Shown here one piece after another: positions 35,073 to 42,953 of a DNA stretch of 42,953 bases (the first letter of the stretch is position 1; the number at the start of each line of letters is the position of its first letter). A program made the position numbers and the translations under genes. Source of the DNA: Candidatus Bathycorpusculum termitum (lineage in GTDB: Archaea; Thermoproteota; Bathyarchaeia; Bathyarchaeales; Bathycorpusculaceae); assembly GCA_031254875.1 (NCBI GenBank), contig JAIRTW010000013.1, forward strand, positions 1-42,953, read 5' to 3'. A model generated the notes under the pieces. That model saw only the letters and a list, made by a program, of their open reading frames with translations, was not told the DNA's origin and ran no database searches.

Positions 35073-36170
35073 TTATTTGCGTCTTTTTTTAACCATCACA
35101 CCAATTACCCCGGCTATAAGTACGGCAACTATAACTGCCGCCACCCCAGCCATCAAAACATAGTCAGGTGATGTTGAGTCAGAGTCAACATGGTCGTGAT
35201 TATCTGAATTAATGGCTCCACCAATTGCTATGTTACTGTAGGAGAAAACTTCACCAGTATTAGCCCAGACAAACGCCGTAATACCATACACACTACCCGG
35301 ACAAACCTCATCTAACATCATACGAATATCCCAATAAGGCCGGAGCACGTAATCAACCGGAGAAGTAGCCAACACCGCCGCAACCTTTTCTCGGGACACT
35401 TTAAAGTCTTTCACTACCGAACCATCAGGCATAGCATACGAGTAAGACTGCAAATTCTCCATAGCTAGGTCAATTGCTTTTTCTTTAGAGATGTTTAGGG
35501 TGGTGTCTCCAATTGTGTAGAGTGCTCGGGTATCATACATTGCACGCACAAACCCCCCTTTAAGGCTGATTTCTAGTGCGGTATAATCTGCTCCGTTAAC
35601 GGTGTGTGTCCATCGCAGGGTTGTTTGCTCTCCAAAGAAAGAATTTGTAGACAGGACTAGTTTTGTGTTTTCTTTAGTTATCGTAGTATTTTTTGTTAGA
35701 TCGACGTTGTTTAGCATTGTTATTAGGTTTTTTGAGTCAATGTTGGTGTGTGTTTGGTATTTTTCCAGAAAGCCCTTCGCGGCCTCATACTGGTTAGCAT
35801 ACTGTGTAGTGGTGATAACTTGCGGGGATTCTAAACCCACAAAATAGTTTATCACAACATCTCGCTCAACCATAAAAAAGATAGTTACGGCACTATTTGC
35901 GTCATTACTTTCCAATGGTGTTAGGGTATATATCAGGTTGGTTAGTTTTCGGTCGTTATTGGAGAGAGGCATTCCATCCAGTGGGGCGATTTTTAGTTCT
36001 ATGGTGTACTTTGATAAGTCCACTGACAGCACATTTTCTATGATGTCCAATGTTTTATCTTGAGCCGCAGGTGTTTGGCCTGCAGCTGGAGACGGAGACG
36101 CTCCAAAAAAAGATGTTACCATCAGTACCACAAGCAGGGGTGTGAAGATTTTTGTTAAGTGCTTTTGCAT
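35073..36170 (-). CDS. exported, C-terminally anchored protein (PepSY-like region)
   Basis: Signal peptide MQKHLTKIFTPLLVVLMVTS is followed by a 320-residue outside domain and a C-terminal helix (about 338-360) with KKRRK tail. Near residues 228-245, LNISKEKAIDLAMENLQSYS resembles a PepSY-type start, and AFVWANTGEVFSYSN looks like the matching strand pair; this is weak. ATG 36170 follows a strong AGGAGG by eight bases. It lies 12 nt after a truncated gene and probably was its operon partner. No known family assigned. Confidence 0.75.
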   Translation of the reverse strand: MQKHLTKIFTPLLVVLMVTSFFGASPSPAAGQTPAAQDKTLDIIENVLSVDLSKYTIELKIAPLDGMPLSNNDRKLTNLIYTLTPLESNDANSAVTIFFMVERDVVINYFVGLESPQVITTTQYANQYEAAKGFLEKYQTHTNIDSKNLITMLNNVDLTKNTTITKENTKLVLSTNSFFGEQTTLRWTHTVNGADYTALEISLKGGFVRAMYDTRALYTIGDTTLNISKEKAIDLAMENLQSYSYAMPDGSVVKDFKVSREKVAAVLATSPVDYVLRPYWDIRMMLDEVCPGSVYGITAFVWANTGEVFSYSNIAIGGAINSDNHDHVDSDSTSPDYVLMAGVAAVIVAVLIAGVIGVMVKKRRK

Positions 36171-36182
36171 CTGTTTTTCCTC

Positions 36183-36593
36183 CTAAGGCAGTCCTAAGTA
36201 CATATTGCCATACACTTCTAGCCAATTTGCTAGAGTTGTGCTTTCAAAAGATTTGCCATATAGCATATAAGATAGTTGGATTAGAGCATTAGCAGTTGAG
36301 TAACCCCAAGAACCCGCGAAACTATAGTACAAGATGGCCACATCACCATAGTTATAGCCAGCATTAGAGGCGTCGATAAGTGCCCATTCGTATTGGGGTG
36401 ATCCCATTGGCAGAGGTGAATTGGATGGTACTTTGTCGGTCCAGCCTAAGTAAACTTGACTACCCGAAGTGCTCCACGCAGTTATACCCGTATTGTGTGT
36501 AAAGGCGGCAGGTAATCCATAACATCCGCATCCATCATAGTGGTTATCCACGCCAGGATAGACATCGGCGGTACCAGCGCATAAACTGCTTAT
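36183..36593 (-). pseudogene. beheaded exported protein remnant beside tRNA-Leu
   Basis: The frame stays open from just after a TAA at 36594-36596 with the protein-like sequence SSLCAGTADVYPGVDN, HYDGCGCYGLPAAFTHN, TAWSTSGSQVYLGWTDK and SYMLYGKSFESTTLANWL. The first canonical start is GTG 36551, which would begin in the middle of a coherent domain (122 aa from there). There is no ribosome site or signal peptide. The open frame begins only 16 bases beyond the 3' end of the tRNA-Leu gene. I read it as a C-terminal fragment left after recombination at the tRNA. It could instead be a very short gene, which is less likely. Confidence 0.6.
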
Positions 36594-36611
36594 TTATGTG
36601 GGGTTCTAGAG

Positions 36612-36696
36612 TGCAGGGGGTGGGATTCGAACCCACGAACCTCTACAGGATAGGCTCCTGAAGCCTACGCCTTTGACCAGTCTCGGCGACCCCTGC
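36612..36696 (-). tRNA. tRNA-Leu (anticodon CAG)
   Basis: The minus strand folds as a class II tRNA: acceptor GCAGGGG (36696-36690) with CCCCTGC (36619-36613), discriminator A at 36612, anticodon stem TAGGC/GCCTA around the loop TTCAGGA giving CAG, a long variable arm with CCT/AGG, and T arm GTGGG-TTCGAAT-CCCAC. CCA is not encoded. No intron. The anticodon decodes CUG. Its 3' end borders a truncated gene. Confidence 0.95.
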
Positions 36697-36725
36697 AGGT
36701 AATAGGCTACTATTCCATGCGTTTA

Positions 36726-36734
36726 CTATAAATA
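36726..36734 (-). promoter_or_regulatory. TATA box of tRNA-Leu
   Basis: The minus strand reads TATTTATAG about 30 bases before the tRNA 5' end, the normal archaeal spacing. Confidence 0.6.
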
Positions 36735-36972
36735 CGTTGCCGACAAAATGGTGGCCTCATTTTCTGTTACTCTGTTAGCATCAGTTGGTTTTTCCGCATT
36801 CGGTGTTCGCCAGGCCTTGTACACTGGGTTGTTTGATGGTGGATTACAGGTTGACCGTATTATCGTTTTTCATTTTTTCGGCATTGCACAGTTTTGTTCC
36901 ATTTGGCACAATTACACAGCGTTTTGCAACACATTTGTCACAAAATTTAAATGATACTACCACTAAATAGAT

Positions 36973-37248
36973 CTATGCAGGAAGCAAGCTTCAGATGCAA
37001 CGTATCGGGTATTGAAGCACGCTGGCTATAACAGTAGAAAGCCAGTACGCAATCGAAACTCTGCTTCGATGTACCGAATATGCATAGTGTTGAAGTATCT
37101 AATCTGTGAGCGGCAGGTTCCAAACAGTAAAAGAATCTGTGCGGCCAAAATAGGTTGGATAACTCGTGTCAATAATGATGCCTGTCTTCTTGCAAAAAAT
37201 TAAGTGGAAAAACAATCGGTTAAACCGTTAAATTCCACTTTTTTTTAA
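36973..37248 (+). ncRNA. candidate structured non-coding RNA
   Basis: A nested fold is visible: CTATGCA (36973-36979) with TGCATAG (37081-37087); TCGG (37005-37008) with CCGA (37074-37077); TTGAAGCA (37012-37019) with TGCTTCGA (37062-37069, one G-U); CTGGCT (37022-37027) with AGCCAG (37040-37045). A small hairpin GAAGC-AA-GCTTC sits in the first loop. GGCAGG (37112-37117) can pair with CCTGTC (37181-37186). A TATA-like AATTTAAAT at 36944-36952 predicts a start near 36973, exactly the first helix, and an oligo-T hairpin terminator ends it. The longest ORFs inside look unconserved. I could not match it to RNase P or SRP RNA. It might also act as an S30e leader. Confidence 0.5.
37202..37248 (+). 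terminator. hairpin plus oligo-T terminator
   Basis: AAGTGGAA (37202-37209) pairs with TTCCACTT (37233-37240), with an inner CGGT/ACCG hairpin (37217-37227), followed by a T tract. Archaeal RNA polymerase stops at oligo-T; the hairpin is an addition. It ends the candidate RNA and precedes S30e. Confidence 0.6.
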
Positions 37249-37363
37249 ACTCAAAAACGCCGCGACTGAATTTTTGATGTTGTTAGAAGCCACAGCGATA
37301 TTGAGTTTTAGACTAAAGGTTTAAGTGCATCCGCCATGTTTATTGTGCAAAAGGTGTAAATCT

Positions 37364-37525
37364 ATGCCAACTCACGGTTCACTCTCAAAAGCCGGAAAAG
37401 TAAGGAATCAAACCCCCAAAATCCAGGCTCAAGAAAGGACGTCTCCAAGCCCTAAAAACCGTAGCAGACGCAACTATGAAAAACGCGTCATTCTGCAACG
37501 GAAACCCGGGCAAAACTGGACGTAA
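37364..37525 (+). CDS. rps30e: 30S ribosomal protein S30e
   Basis: The 53-aa protein begins [20 protein letters not shown] and ends [18 protein letters not shown], the full archaeal S30e pattern: very basic and extended, it binds near the decoding centre. The ATG at 37364 follows AAAGGTG by eight bases; an upstream GTG at 37325 adds thirteen cysteine-containing residues not found in the family. S30e occurs in TACK/Asgard archaea and eukaryotes, which supports the lineage call. It stands alone between the candidate RNA and elp3. Confidence 0.93.
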   Translation: MPTHGSLSKAGKVRNQTPKIQAQERTSPSPKNRSRRNYEKRVILQRKPGQNWT

Positions 37526-37876
37526 ATTTTCAAACAAATTCATTTACTTTTAACGAAAACTTAAAGGTAGATAGAAAGTTTATCTAAACGAAAAGTCTCA
37601 GACATTAAATACTGTACAATAACGCTTAATTTTAAGAGATGTCTTTCGCTTCATCATTTTTAACAAGGTTACACTAATTTTCCGTAATTCTTCTTTTAGT
37701 TTTGTTAATATATAAAAAAATTACAACTGTATTATGTGAACTGGATGTTTTTGTGCAATCTGGGAGCCAAAATAATTAAACACCGGGTAACAAACATATT
37801 TTTTAAACCGTATTATAAATGAACTTAGTGTAGTTTATCTACCTATACATCAACAATATTTCAGGTTCGCCAAATC
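37526..37876 (+). other. AT-rich intergenic with elp3 promoter
   Basis: No ORF is supported in these 350 bases. TTATAAAT at about 37815-37822 is a likely TATA box for elp3, with a start near 37845. A 21-base repeat shared with 33824-33844 lies at 37742-37762. Confidence 0.5.
37742..37762 (+). repeat. 21-base repeat, copy 2
   Basis: TGGATGTTTTTGTGCAATCTG differs from the copy at 33824-33844 at two positions. Both copies are in intergenic DNA and in the same orientation, enclosing the exported-protein genes, tRNA-Leu, the candidate RNA and S30e. Confidence 0.55.
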
Positions 37877-39469
37877 TTGACAAACACAGTTGCTCTCAGA
37901 GAGCTCATCGAAACACTCCTTGCTATGCCGTCTCCTACACGTGAGGATGTTAACCGCATCAAAATCAAGATTGCAGGTAAACATCACTTAGAGAAGGTTC
38001 CTTCCAGCGCAGATATCATCAACCAGTTGACACCCGAAGAAACAAAGCAACTTCTGCCACTTCTGAAGCGGAAAATCACACGAACCATTAGCGGTGTCAC
38101 CGTCGTCGCTGTCATGACCAAACCCTACCCCTGCCCTCAGCCTGAACCATGCGCTTACTGCCCAGGAGGACCAAGTTTAGGTTCGCCACAGAGTTACACG
38201 GGTCATGAACCCGCGGCCATGCGTGGTGCACAAAACAGCTTTGATCCCCACAGTCAAGTCACGAGCCGCATAGAGCAGTTAACCCAGATTGGGCACCGAG
38301 TAGATAAAATTGAACTTGTTGTTATGGGGGGAACCTTTCCTGCCACGCCTTTGGAGTATCAGAGCTGGTTTATCCAGCGTTGCCTTGATGCCATAGTGGG
38401 CAAAACATCGGCTGACCTCAAAGAGGCTAAAGATAACGCGGAAGTCAGTCCAACCCGCAACGTTGGCATAACCGTCGAAACCCGTCCTGACTGGGCAAAA
38501 CAACCCCATATCGATTCTATGCTGGATATGGGTGTGACTCGTATCGAGCTGGGTGTGCAGAACCCTGATGATGAGATTTATCGTTTAGTAGGCAGGACTC
38601 ACACAGCTGATGACGTGGTTGAAGCTACTCGTATTGCTAAGGATGCGGGGTTAAAAATTGTCTACCACATGATGCCCGGAATGCCAGGTAGCAACCCACA
38701 AAAAGACATAGAGGTCTTCCAGCGCATCTTTTCTGACCCATCGTTTAAGCCTGATATGATAAAAATTTATCCTTGCTTAGCTATCGAGGGCACCAAAGCA
38801 AATGAGTGGTACAAAAAAGGCACATACCACCCCTACACCACCGAGCAAGCAACAGATGTAATTGCTGAAATTAAAAAATTTATTCCAAAATGGGTGCGGG
38901 TAATGCGGGTACAACGTGACATTCCAGCAGGATTAATTCTATCGGGAGTGAAAAAGAGCAATCTCCGTGAACTTGCTCAGCAAAAACTCGCTGAGCATAA
39001 CTTGCACTGTCAATGTATCCGTTGCCGCGAAGTTGGACATAGATTGCAAGTTGACCACGTTAAGCCGGACATAGAAAACATCAAAATCCTAACCCAGCAC
39101 TATGAGGCCTCAGAAGGCACCGAAGTCTTCATCTCCGTTGAAGACCCAAAAAACAATGTATTGCTGGGTTATTTGCGGTTGCGCATTCCTTCAAACAAAG
39201 CCCATAGACCAGAAATCACAGAAACCGCCTCGGCCATAGTTCGTGAACTGCATGTTTATGGTCCACTCGTTCCCGTTGGCAGGCGTCCTGAGGTGGAATG
39301 GCAACATAGAGGCTATGGGAAGGTACTGTTAGCGGAGGCAGAGCGGATTACAATAGCAGAGTTTGGGCGAGAAAAGCTTTTAGTTATTAGTGCACTAGGA
39401 ACAAGGCAATATTACATGCGCTTGAGTTATGAGCGTGATGGAGTTTATGTTTCAAAGAGGCTAAAGTAG
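37877..39469 (+). CDS. elp3: Elp3 tRNA uridine carboxymethyl transferase (radical SAM + GNAT)
   Basis: Archaeal Elp3 uses acetyl-CoA and SAM to build the cm5U base at wobble U34 of tRNA. The radical-SAM cluster cysteines are C86, C92 and C95 (PYPCPQPEPCAYCPGGP), followed by SYTGHEPAAMRGAQNSFDP and VGITVETRPDWAKQPH. The C-terminal GNAT domain has HVYGPLVPVGRRPEVEWQHRG and the acetyl-CoA loop Q/RGYGKVLLAEAER. Length 530 aa is complete. The TTG start at 37877 has a CAGGT site about 12 bases upstream. GatD begins one base after the stop, so it is co-transcribed with gatD and gatE. Confidence 0.95.
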   Translation: MTNTVALRELIETLLAMPSPTREDVNRIKIKIAGKHHLEKVPSSADIINQLTPEETKQLLPLLKRKITRTISGVTVVAVMTKPYPCPQPEPCAYCPGGPSLGSPQSYTGHEPAAMRGAQNSFDPHSQVTSRIEQLTQIGHRVDKIELVVMGGTFPATPLEYQSWFIQRCLDAIVGKTSADLKEAKDNAEVSPTRNVGITVETRPDWAKQPHIDSMLDMGVTRIELGVQNPDDEIYRLVGRTHTADDVVEATRIAKDAGLKIVYHMMPGMPGSNPQKDIEVFQRIFSDPSFKPDMIKIYPCLAIEGTKANEWYKKGTYHPYTTEQATDVIAEIKKFIPKWVRVMRVQRDIPAGLILSGVKKSNLRELAQQKLAEHNLHCQCIRCREVGHRLQVDHVKPDIENIKILTQHYEASEGTEVFISVEDPKNNVLLGYLRLRIPSNKAHRPEITETASAIVRELHVYGPLVPVGRRPEVEWQHRGYGKVLLAEAERITIAEFGREKLLVISALGTRQYYMRLSYERDGVYVSKRLK

Positions 39470-39470
39470 G

Positions 39471-40802
39471 ATGAGTGAGCTGGAAGGTTTAGGTTACAAG
39501 GGCAAAGCATTTGAGTTGCTTAAACAGGCAAACTGCAGTGTTGGGGATATCTTGGAAATTGCAAGCAAGGGCAGAATCTATGAGGGTATTTTGATTCCTC
39601 GTTTTGGCGATGGAACTGCCATCATCGTAAAGATGAAGAGCGGCTACAACATAGGTATCGAAGCTACAGATGATGTGGTGGTGAAAAGAATTGGCAAAGG
39701 TGCCAAACCTTCGTTTGTTGCGCCTTCGTTGCCCAAACAGAACCCTGTGCTTCCACATGTTGTTATTATGAGTACGGGTGGGACTATCGCTAGCCGTGTT
39801 GATTATCGCACAGGTGCAGTTCGCTCAGCCATGTCTGCAAATGATCTCTATGGCGTTGTGCCTGAGCTTGCCGGTATCGCTCAAGTGGACACAGAGATCG
39901 TTTTTAGTATTTATAGCGAGAACTTCCGGCAACAGGATTGGACGGAACTTGCAAGCAAAGTTGCTCAACGCATTGAATCAGGTGTAGATGGAGTTGTCAT
40001 TGCTCATGGTACTGACACTATGGCATATACTTCGGCGGCGCTTAGCTTTGCTTTGCAGAGCCTTCCGGTGCCGGTTATCCTTGTTGGTGCTCAGCGTTCT
40101 TCTGATCGTCCCAGTAGTGATGCCGCAACCAATCTCATTGGGGCAGTTAAAGCCGCTGGAGAAGCGCCATTTGCAGAGGTGGGATTAGCTATGCATGAAA
40201 CTATCTCTGATACCGCCATAGTCGTGCATCAAGGCACTAAAGTGCGTAAGTGTCACACTAGCCGCCGGGATACCTTTCAATCCATCAATGGTTTTTCCCT
40301 CGTCAGGGTGGAGAATCTCAAAGTTAGCATGACTTCAAACAGCTGTCAGAAACGAGACCCTAAACGCAAACTTGTTTTGAAGCCTAACTTTAGTGAAAAG
40401 GTGTCGCTGGTCAAATTCTATCCGGGTTTTGACCCAGCGGTTATCGATTTCCATGTCGATCGCGGCATGCGGGGCATTCTGTTGGAGGGGTCTGGTTTGG
40501 GTCATGTAAGCAAATTTTGTTTTGACAGCATCAAGCGTGCTATAGCCAAGGGTGTGGTGGTTGCGTTAGCTTCGCAATGCATCGGGGGTCGTCTTAATAT
40601 GAATGTTTATGATACTGGGCGTGACTTGCTTGGTTTGGGCGTGGTTCCGCTTGAGGATATGTTCCCTGAAACGGGGCTGGTTAAGCTGATGTGGGCGCTG
40701 GGACAGACTGATGATTCGCAACAGGCCATAAAGCTACTTAGGGCTAATGTTGCAGGTGAATATTCACCCCGCACCTTGTCTCAGGAAGACAGTTTACAAT
40801 AA
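39471..40802 (+). CDS. gatD: Glu-tRNA(Gln) amidotransferase subunit D (glutaminase)
   Basis: GatD releases ammonia from amide donors for GatE. The 443-aa protein has a beta-barrel N-domain (about 1-75, with EGILIPRFGDGTAIIVKMKS), then an L-asparaginase domain with STGGTIASR (T102), AHGTDTMAYTSAALSF (T181, D182) and VHQGTKVRKCHTSRRDTFQS. It belongs with GatE 16 nt downstream. Archaea lack GlnRS in most lineages and need this complex. It overlaps nothing and follows elp3 by one base. Confidence 0.95.
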   Translation: MSELEGLGYKGKAFELLKQANCSVGDILEIASKGRIYEGILIPRFGDGTAIIVKMKSGYNIGIEATDDVVVKRIGKGAKPSFVAPSLPKQNPVLPHVVIMSTGGTIASRVDYRTGAVRSAMSANDLYGVVPELAGIAQVDTEIVFSIYSENFRQQDWTELASKVAQRIESGVDGVVIAHGTDTMAYTSAALSFALQSLPVPVILVGAQRSSDRPSSDAATNLIGAVKAAGEAPFAEVGLAMHETISDTAIVVHQGTKVRKCHTSRRDTFQSINGFSLVRVENLKVSMTSNSCQKRDPKRKLVLKPNFSEKVSLVKFYPGFDPAVIDFHVDRGMRGILLEGSGLGHVSKFCFDSIKRAIAKGVVVALASQCIGGRLNMNVYDTGRDLLGLGVVPLEDMFPETGLVKLMWALGQTDDSQQAIKLLRANVAGEYSPRTLSQEDSLQ

Positions 40803-40818
40803 TGGAGAAGAACCAGAA

Positions 40819-42732
40819 ATGTCTAAATCATCCATCGATTACACTAAAATCGGTTTAAAAGTCGGCTTAGAAATCCACCAGCAGCTCAATGTCAACAGCA
40901 AACTCTTCTGTAGCTGTCCTCCTGAGCTGTTCAAAGAAGAACCAGAAATTACTTTTCTGCGTCGTCTGCGCCCGACGCAGAGCGAGCTTGGGCAGGTTGA
41001 CCCCGCCGCCTATTTTGAGTTTAAAAAAGGCGTCAAAATTCTCTATGAAGCCAACCGCAAAAGCAGTTGTCTTGTTGAGATGGATGAGGAGCCGCCGCAT
41101 CCCATCAATATGGATGCCGTTGAGGTCGTGTTGACGGCATCGCTTATGATGAACATGCAACCAGTGGACGAAGCCCATGTCATGCGCAAAACTGTTATTG
41201 ATGGCTCAAATACCACCGGTTTTCAGCGTACTACCATCATTGCGTTAGATGGCTGGATAGTGGTTGGCGGCAAAACCATACCGATGCAAGCCGCTAGTCT
41301 CGAGGAGGATGCGGCACGCAAAATCGGCACACAAGATGAGGGTAAAACCATCCGCTATCGCATCGATCGGTTGGGTATCCCATTAATTGAAGTCACTACT
41401 GCGCCGGTGATTTATTCGCCGCAGGAGGCTCAGGAAGTTGCGTTTGTCATCGGCAGAATACTGCGTGACACCGGCAGAGTCATGCGGGGTTTGGGCACCA
41501 TTCGTCAGGATCTCAACGTATCACTGCCCAATGGCGCCCTGATTGAGATTAAAGGTGTGCAGACGCTTGAGTTAATTTCCACAGTTGTAGAGTATGAGGT
41601 GCAACGGCAACTTGGTTTGATTGCTATAAAAGAGGAGCTTGTCAAACGCGGCATAACCCCTGATGCACTCAAGGTGGAATATGTTGATGTTACCGGTGTC
41701 TTTAAAGATACTATGAGTAAAATTCTCCGCAACGCAGTTGACAAAAACCAGAAAGTCCTCGCCGTCAGGCTTTTAGGATTTGCAGGGTTAACGGGGCGTG
41801 AGCTGATGCCGAATTTCCGTTTCGGAACCGAGCTCAGTGACCGCGCTAAATTCTGGGGTAGAGTCGGGGGTATATTTCACACTGATGAAGTTCTCGCAAA
41901 CTATGGCATTACCCCCCAAGAAATCGCCGAGCTCCAAAAAGCAGTGCAGGCAGGCGAAGGCGATGCAGTGGTTTTTGTAGCTGACACCGCCGAGAACACT
42001 CAAGACGCCCTCAAAGCGGTGGTGGATCGGGCTCAGGAAGCCTGCTTAGGCATTCCGCAGGAAACCCGCACAGCCAAAGATGATGGTACCACACGGTACA
42101 TGCGTCCCCGTCCCGGTGCGGCCAGGATGTACCCTGAAACAGATATACCCCCTCAGCCTATAACTACGGAGATAGTGAAGAAAGTGCAGGCGCATCTACC
42201 GGAACCCGCTGAGAAAAAACTTGAGCGCCTCAGCAAACAGTACAGCTTAAATGAGAAGCTCGCCAAGCAACTCATCGACTCCGAATACCTAAGTCTCTTT
42301 GAAGAAACCGCCAAATCCAGCGGTGTATCGGCCTCCACAATAGCAGCGTTTCTAACCGAAACTGTGAAAGCGCTACAGCGAGACGGTATTCACACAGCTC
42401 AGGTCACTGATGAACAAATCGGAGATATCTTTAGAGCTGTTGGCTCAGGTGAACTCACCAAAGAAGCCATAGCAGATGTGTTCAGCTGGCTGGCTAAAAA
42501 TGAGGGAAAAACCGTTCAGGATGCGACAGCCGTGTTGGGATTCAAGATGTTCACAGAAGCAGAGCTTACCGCAGTCATCGACCGTATAGTCGTTGCCAAC
42601 AAGGCGCAGATTGAAAAACTGGGCAAAAACGCATTTGGCATGCTTATGGGTGCAGTAATGAAGGAGGTTCGCGGAAAAGCCAGCCCCGACTTAGTTTCTA
42701 AGCTCTTAAAGAAAGCGGAGGCTGACCCTTAA
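40819..42732 (+). CDS. gatE: Glu-tRNA(Gln) amidotransferase subunit E
   Basis: GatE phosphorylates and amidates Glu on tRNA-Gln. The 637-aa protein has YTKIGLKVGLEIHQQLNVNS, LFCSCPPELF, EMDEEPPHPIN, GSNTTGFQRTTIIALDGW, VTTAPVIYSPQEAQEVA and a C-terminal helical YqeY-like tail. The start is ATG 40819, seven to ten bases after GGAGAAG; the frame open to 40747 overlaps gatD and is not used. It keeps the GatE-specific AspRS-like insert region in the middle. It ends the elp3-gatD-gatE set. Confidence 0.95.
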   Translation: MSKSSIDYTKIGLKVGLEIHQQLNVNSKLFCSCPPELFKEEPEITFLRRLRPTQSELGQVDPAAYFEFKKGVKILYEANRKSSCLVEMDEEPPHPINMDAVEVVLTASLMMNMQPVDEAHVMRKTVIDGSNTTGFQRTTIIALDGWIVVGGKTIPMQAASLEEDAARKIGTQDEGKTIRYRIDRLGIPLIEVTTAPVIYSPQEAQEVAFVIGRILRDTGRVMRGLGTIRQDLNVSLPNGALIEIKGVQTLELISTVVEYEVQRQLGLIAIKEELVKRGITPDALKVEYVDVTGVFKDTMSKILRNAVDKNQKVLAVRLLGFAGLTGRELMPNFRFGTELSDRAKFWGRVGGIFHTDEVLANYGITPQEIAELQKAVQAGEGDAVVFVADTAENTQDALKAVVDRAQEACLGIPQETRTAKDDGTTRYMRPRPGAARMYPETDIPPQPITTEIVKKVQAHLPEPAEKKLERLSKQYSLNEKLAKQLIDSEYLSLFEETAKSSGVSASTIAAFLTETVKALQRDGIHTAQVTDEQIGDIFRAVGSGELTKEAIADVFSWLAKNEGKTVQDATAVLGFKMFTEAELTAVIDRIVVANKAQIEKLGKNAFGMLMGAVMKEVRGKASPDLVSKLLKKAEADP

Positions 42733-42890
42733 GCCATCGGCTGACATCCGTCGTGCATTTGATCAAAAACCAGAAGCGCAAACACCTTCATTTGTGGAGA
42801 GTTTTCACCTAAGAGCGAATAGGGCATTGTTTAGATTTGAGTAAAGATGTCAGGTGTGGCTATCTTGCCAGAGCTTTAGAGGTGTCAACC

Positions 42891-42953
42891 ATGATGTCGC
42901 TTTTAGAAACTACTTTGATTCGGCACGTAAACCATCCCAATGATGACACACAT
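42891..42953 (+). CDS. start of a gene cut by the window end
   Basis: A GAGGTG ribosome site stands seven bases before an ATGATG, and the frame (MMSLLETTLIRHVNHPNDDTH) is open to the last base. Only 21 codons are visible, so no product can be named. The 158 bases between gatE and this start show no other gene. Confidence 0.4.
   Translation, partial: MMSLLETTLIRHVNHPNDDTH

Noticed and set aside
36748-36970. Two short plus-strand frames upstream of tRNA-Leu
   Set aside because: They overlap in different frames, lack ribosome sites and one covers the tRNA promoter flank; they look like chance frames.
37012-37203. 63-codon frame in the candidate ncRNA
   Set aside because: It has no ribosome site and its composition follows the RNA helices; the fold explains the region better.
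42733-42843. 37-codon open stretch after gatE (KPSADIRRAFDQ...)
   Set aside because: It has no ATG, GTG or TTG start and is short; the GGAGG before it lies too close to a CTG.
1-42953. CRISPR arrays, rRNA genes, prophage genes
   Set aside because: No regularly spaced repeats, rRNA cores or phage structural genes were seen on reading through the window.

Overview
The window is a gene-dense archaeal chromosome segment, most likely from the TACK side of the Archaea and plausibly a Bathyarchaeia-type lineage. The domain is clear from archaeal genes: CDP-archaeol synthase, RadB-like recombinase, XPD helicase, prefoldin alpha, ribosomal proteins L18a(LX) and S30e, archaeal Elp3, GatD/GatE, a SEC11-type signal peptidase, two-OB-fold RPA and TldD/TldE. 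S30e is known from TACK/Asgard archaea and eukaryotes but not from Euryarchaeota. The lineage below that is inference. Starts are often TTG or GTG, many behind a clear Shine-Dalgarno motif.

Layout. 1-1340: a truncated, frameshifted IS110-family element whose 5' flank looks like a bridge-RNA locus. 1461-8770: lipid and nucleic-acid genes (carS-radB; a RuvC-like ORF overlapping a Clp1/Grc3-type kinase; nth-XPD with a TGATG junction), then an AIR-synthase-like protein with an ECF-type membrane component. 9057-10978: a small exported protein and a pair of overlapping paralogues with ribbon-helix-helix-like N-termini. 11236-12825: the L18a-pfdA-ftsY unit. 13048-19175: a GT-C membrane glycosyltransferase, signal peptidase, IlvD, a small conserved-looking ORF and two tandem membrane-anchored cyclophilins. 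19186-26841: a tiny HELGH protein behind a foldable leader, an LLM-type (F420/FMN) oxidoreductase, a 2x[4Fe-4S] protein, an NADP-type beta-decarboxylating dehydrogenase, RPA with a winged-helix/CDF/winged-helix fusion, a 40-residue membrane peptide, a SWIM protein and Hsp20. 27039-30719: an alpha-glucan cluster (GH57, small winged helix, half glycosyltransferase, full GT-B glycogen-synthase-like enzyme). 30797-33533: TldD-TldE. 33887-36593: exported, C-terminally anchored proteins ending in a beheaded gene right beside tRNA-Leu(CAG). 36697-42953: a strongly foldable candidate ncRNA with an oligo-T terminator, S30e, Elp3, GatD, GatE and the first codons of another gene.

How the genes work together. 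Translation fidelity is over-represented at the right end (tRNA-Leu, S30e, Elp3 wobble-uridine modification, GatDE making Gln-tRNAGln). Protein export and folding form a second theme (FtsY, signal peptidase, prefoldin, cyclophilins, Hsp20, anchored exported proteins). DNA repair forms a third (RadB, XPD, Nth, RPA, RuvC-like). The most unusual items are the candidate structured RNA at about 36973-37248, the candidate IS110 bridge RNA, the paralogous RHH-like pair, the CDF transporter with a winged helix at each end, and the minimal HELGH protein whose ribosome site lies in an inverted repeat. I found no CRISPR array, rRNA or prophage.
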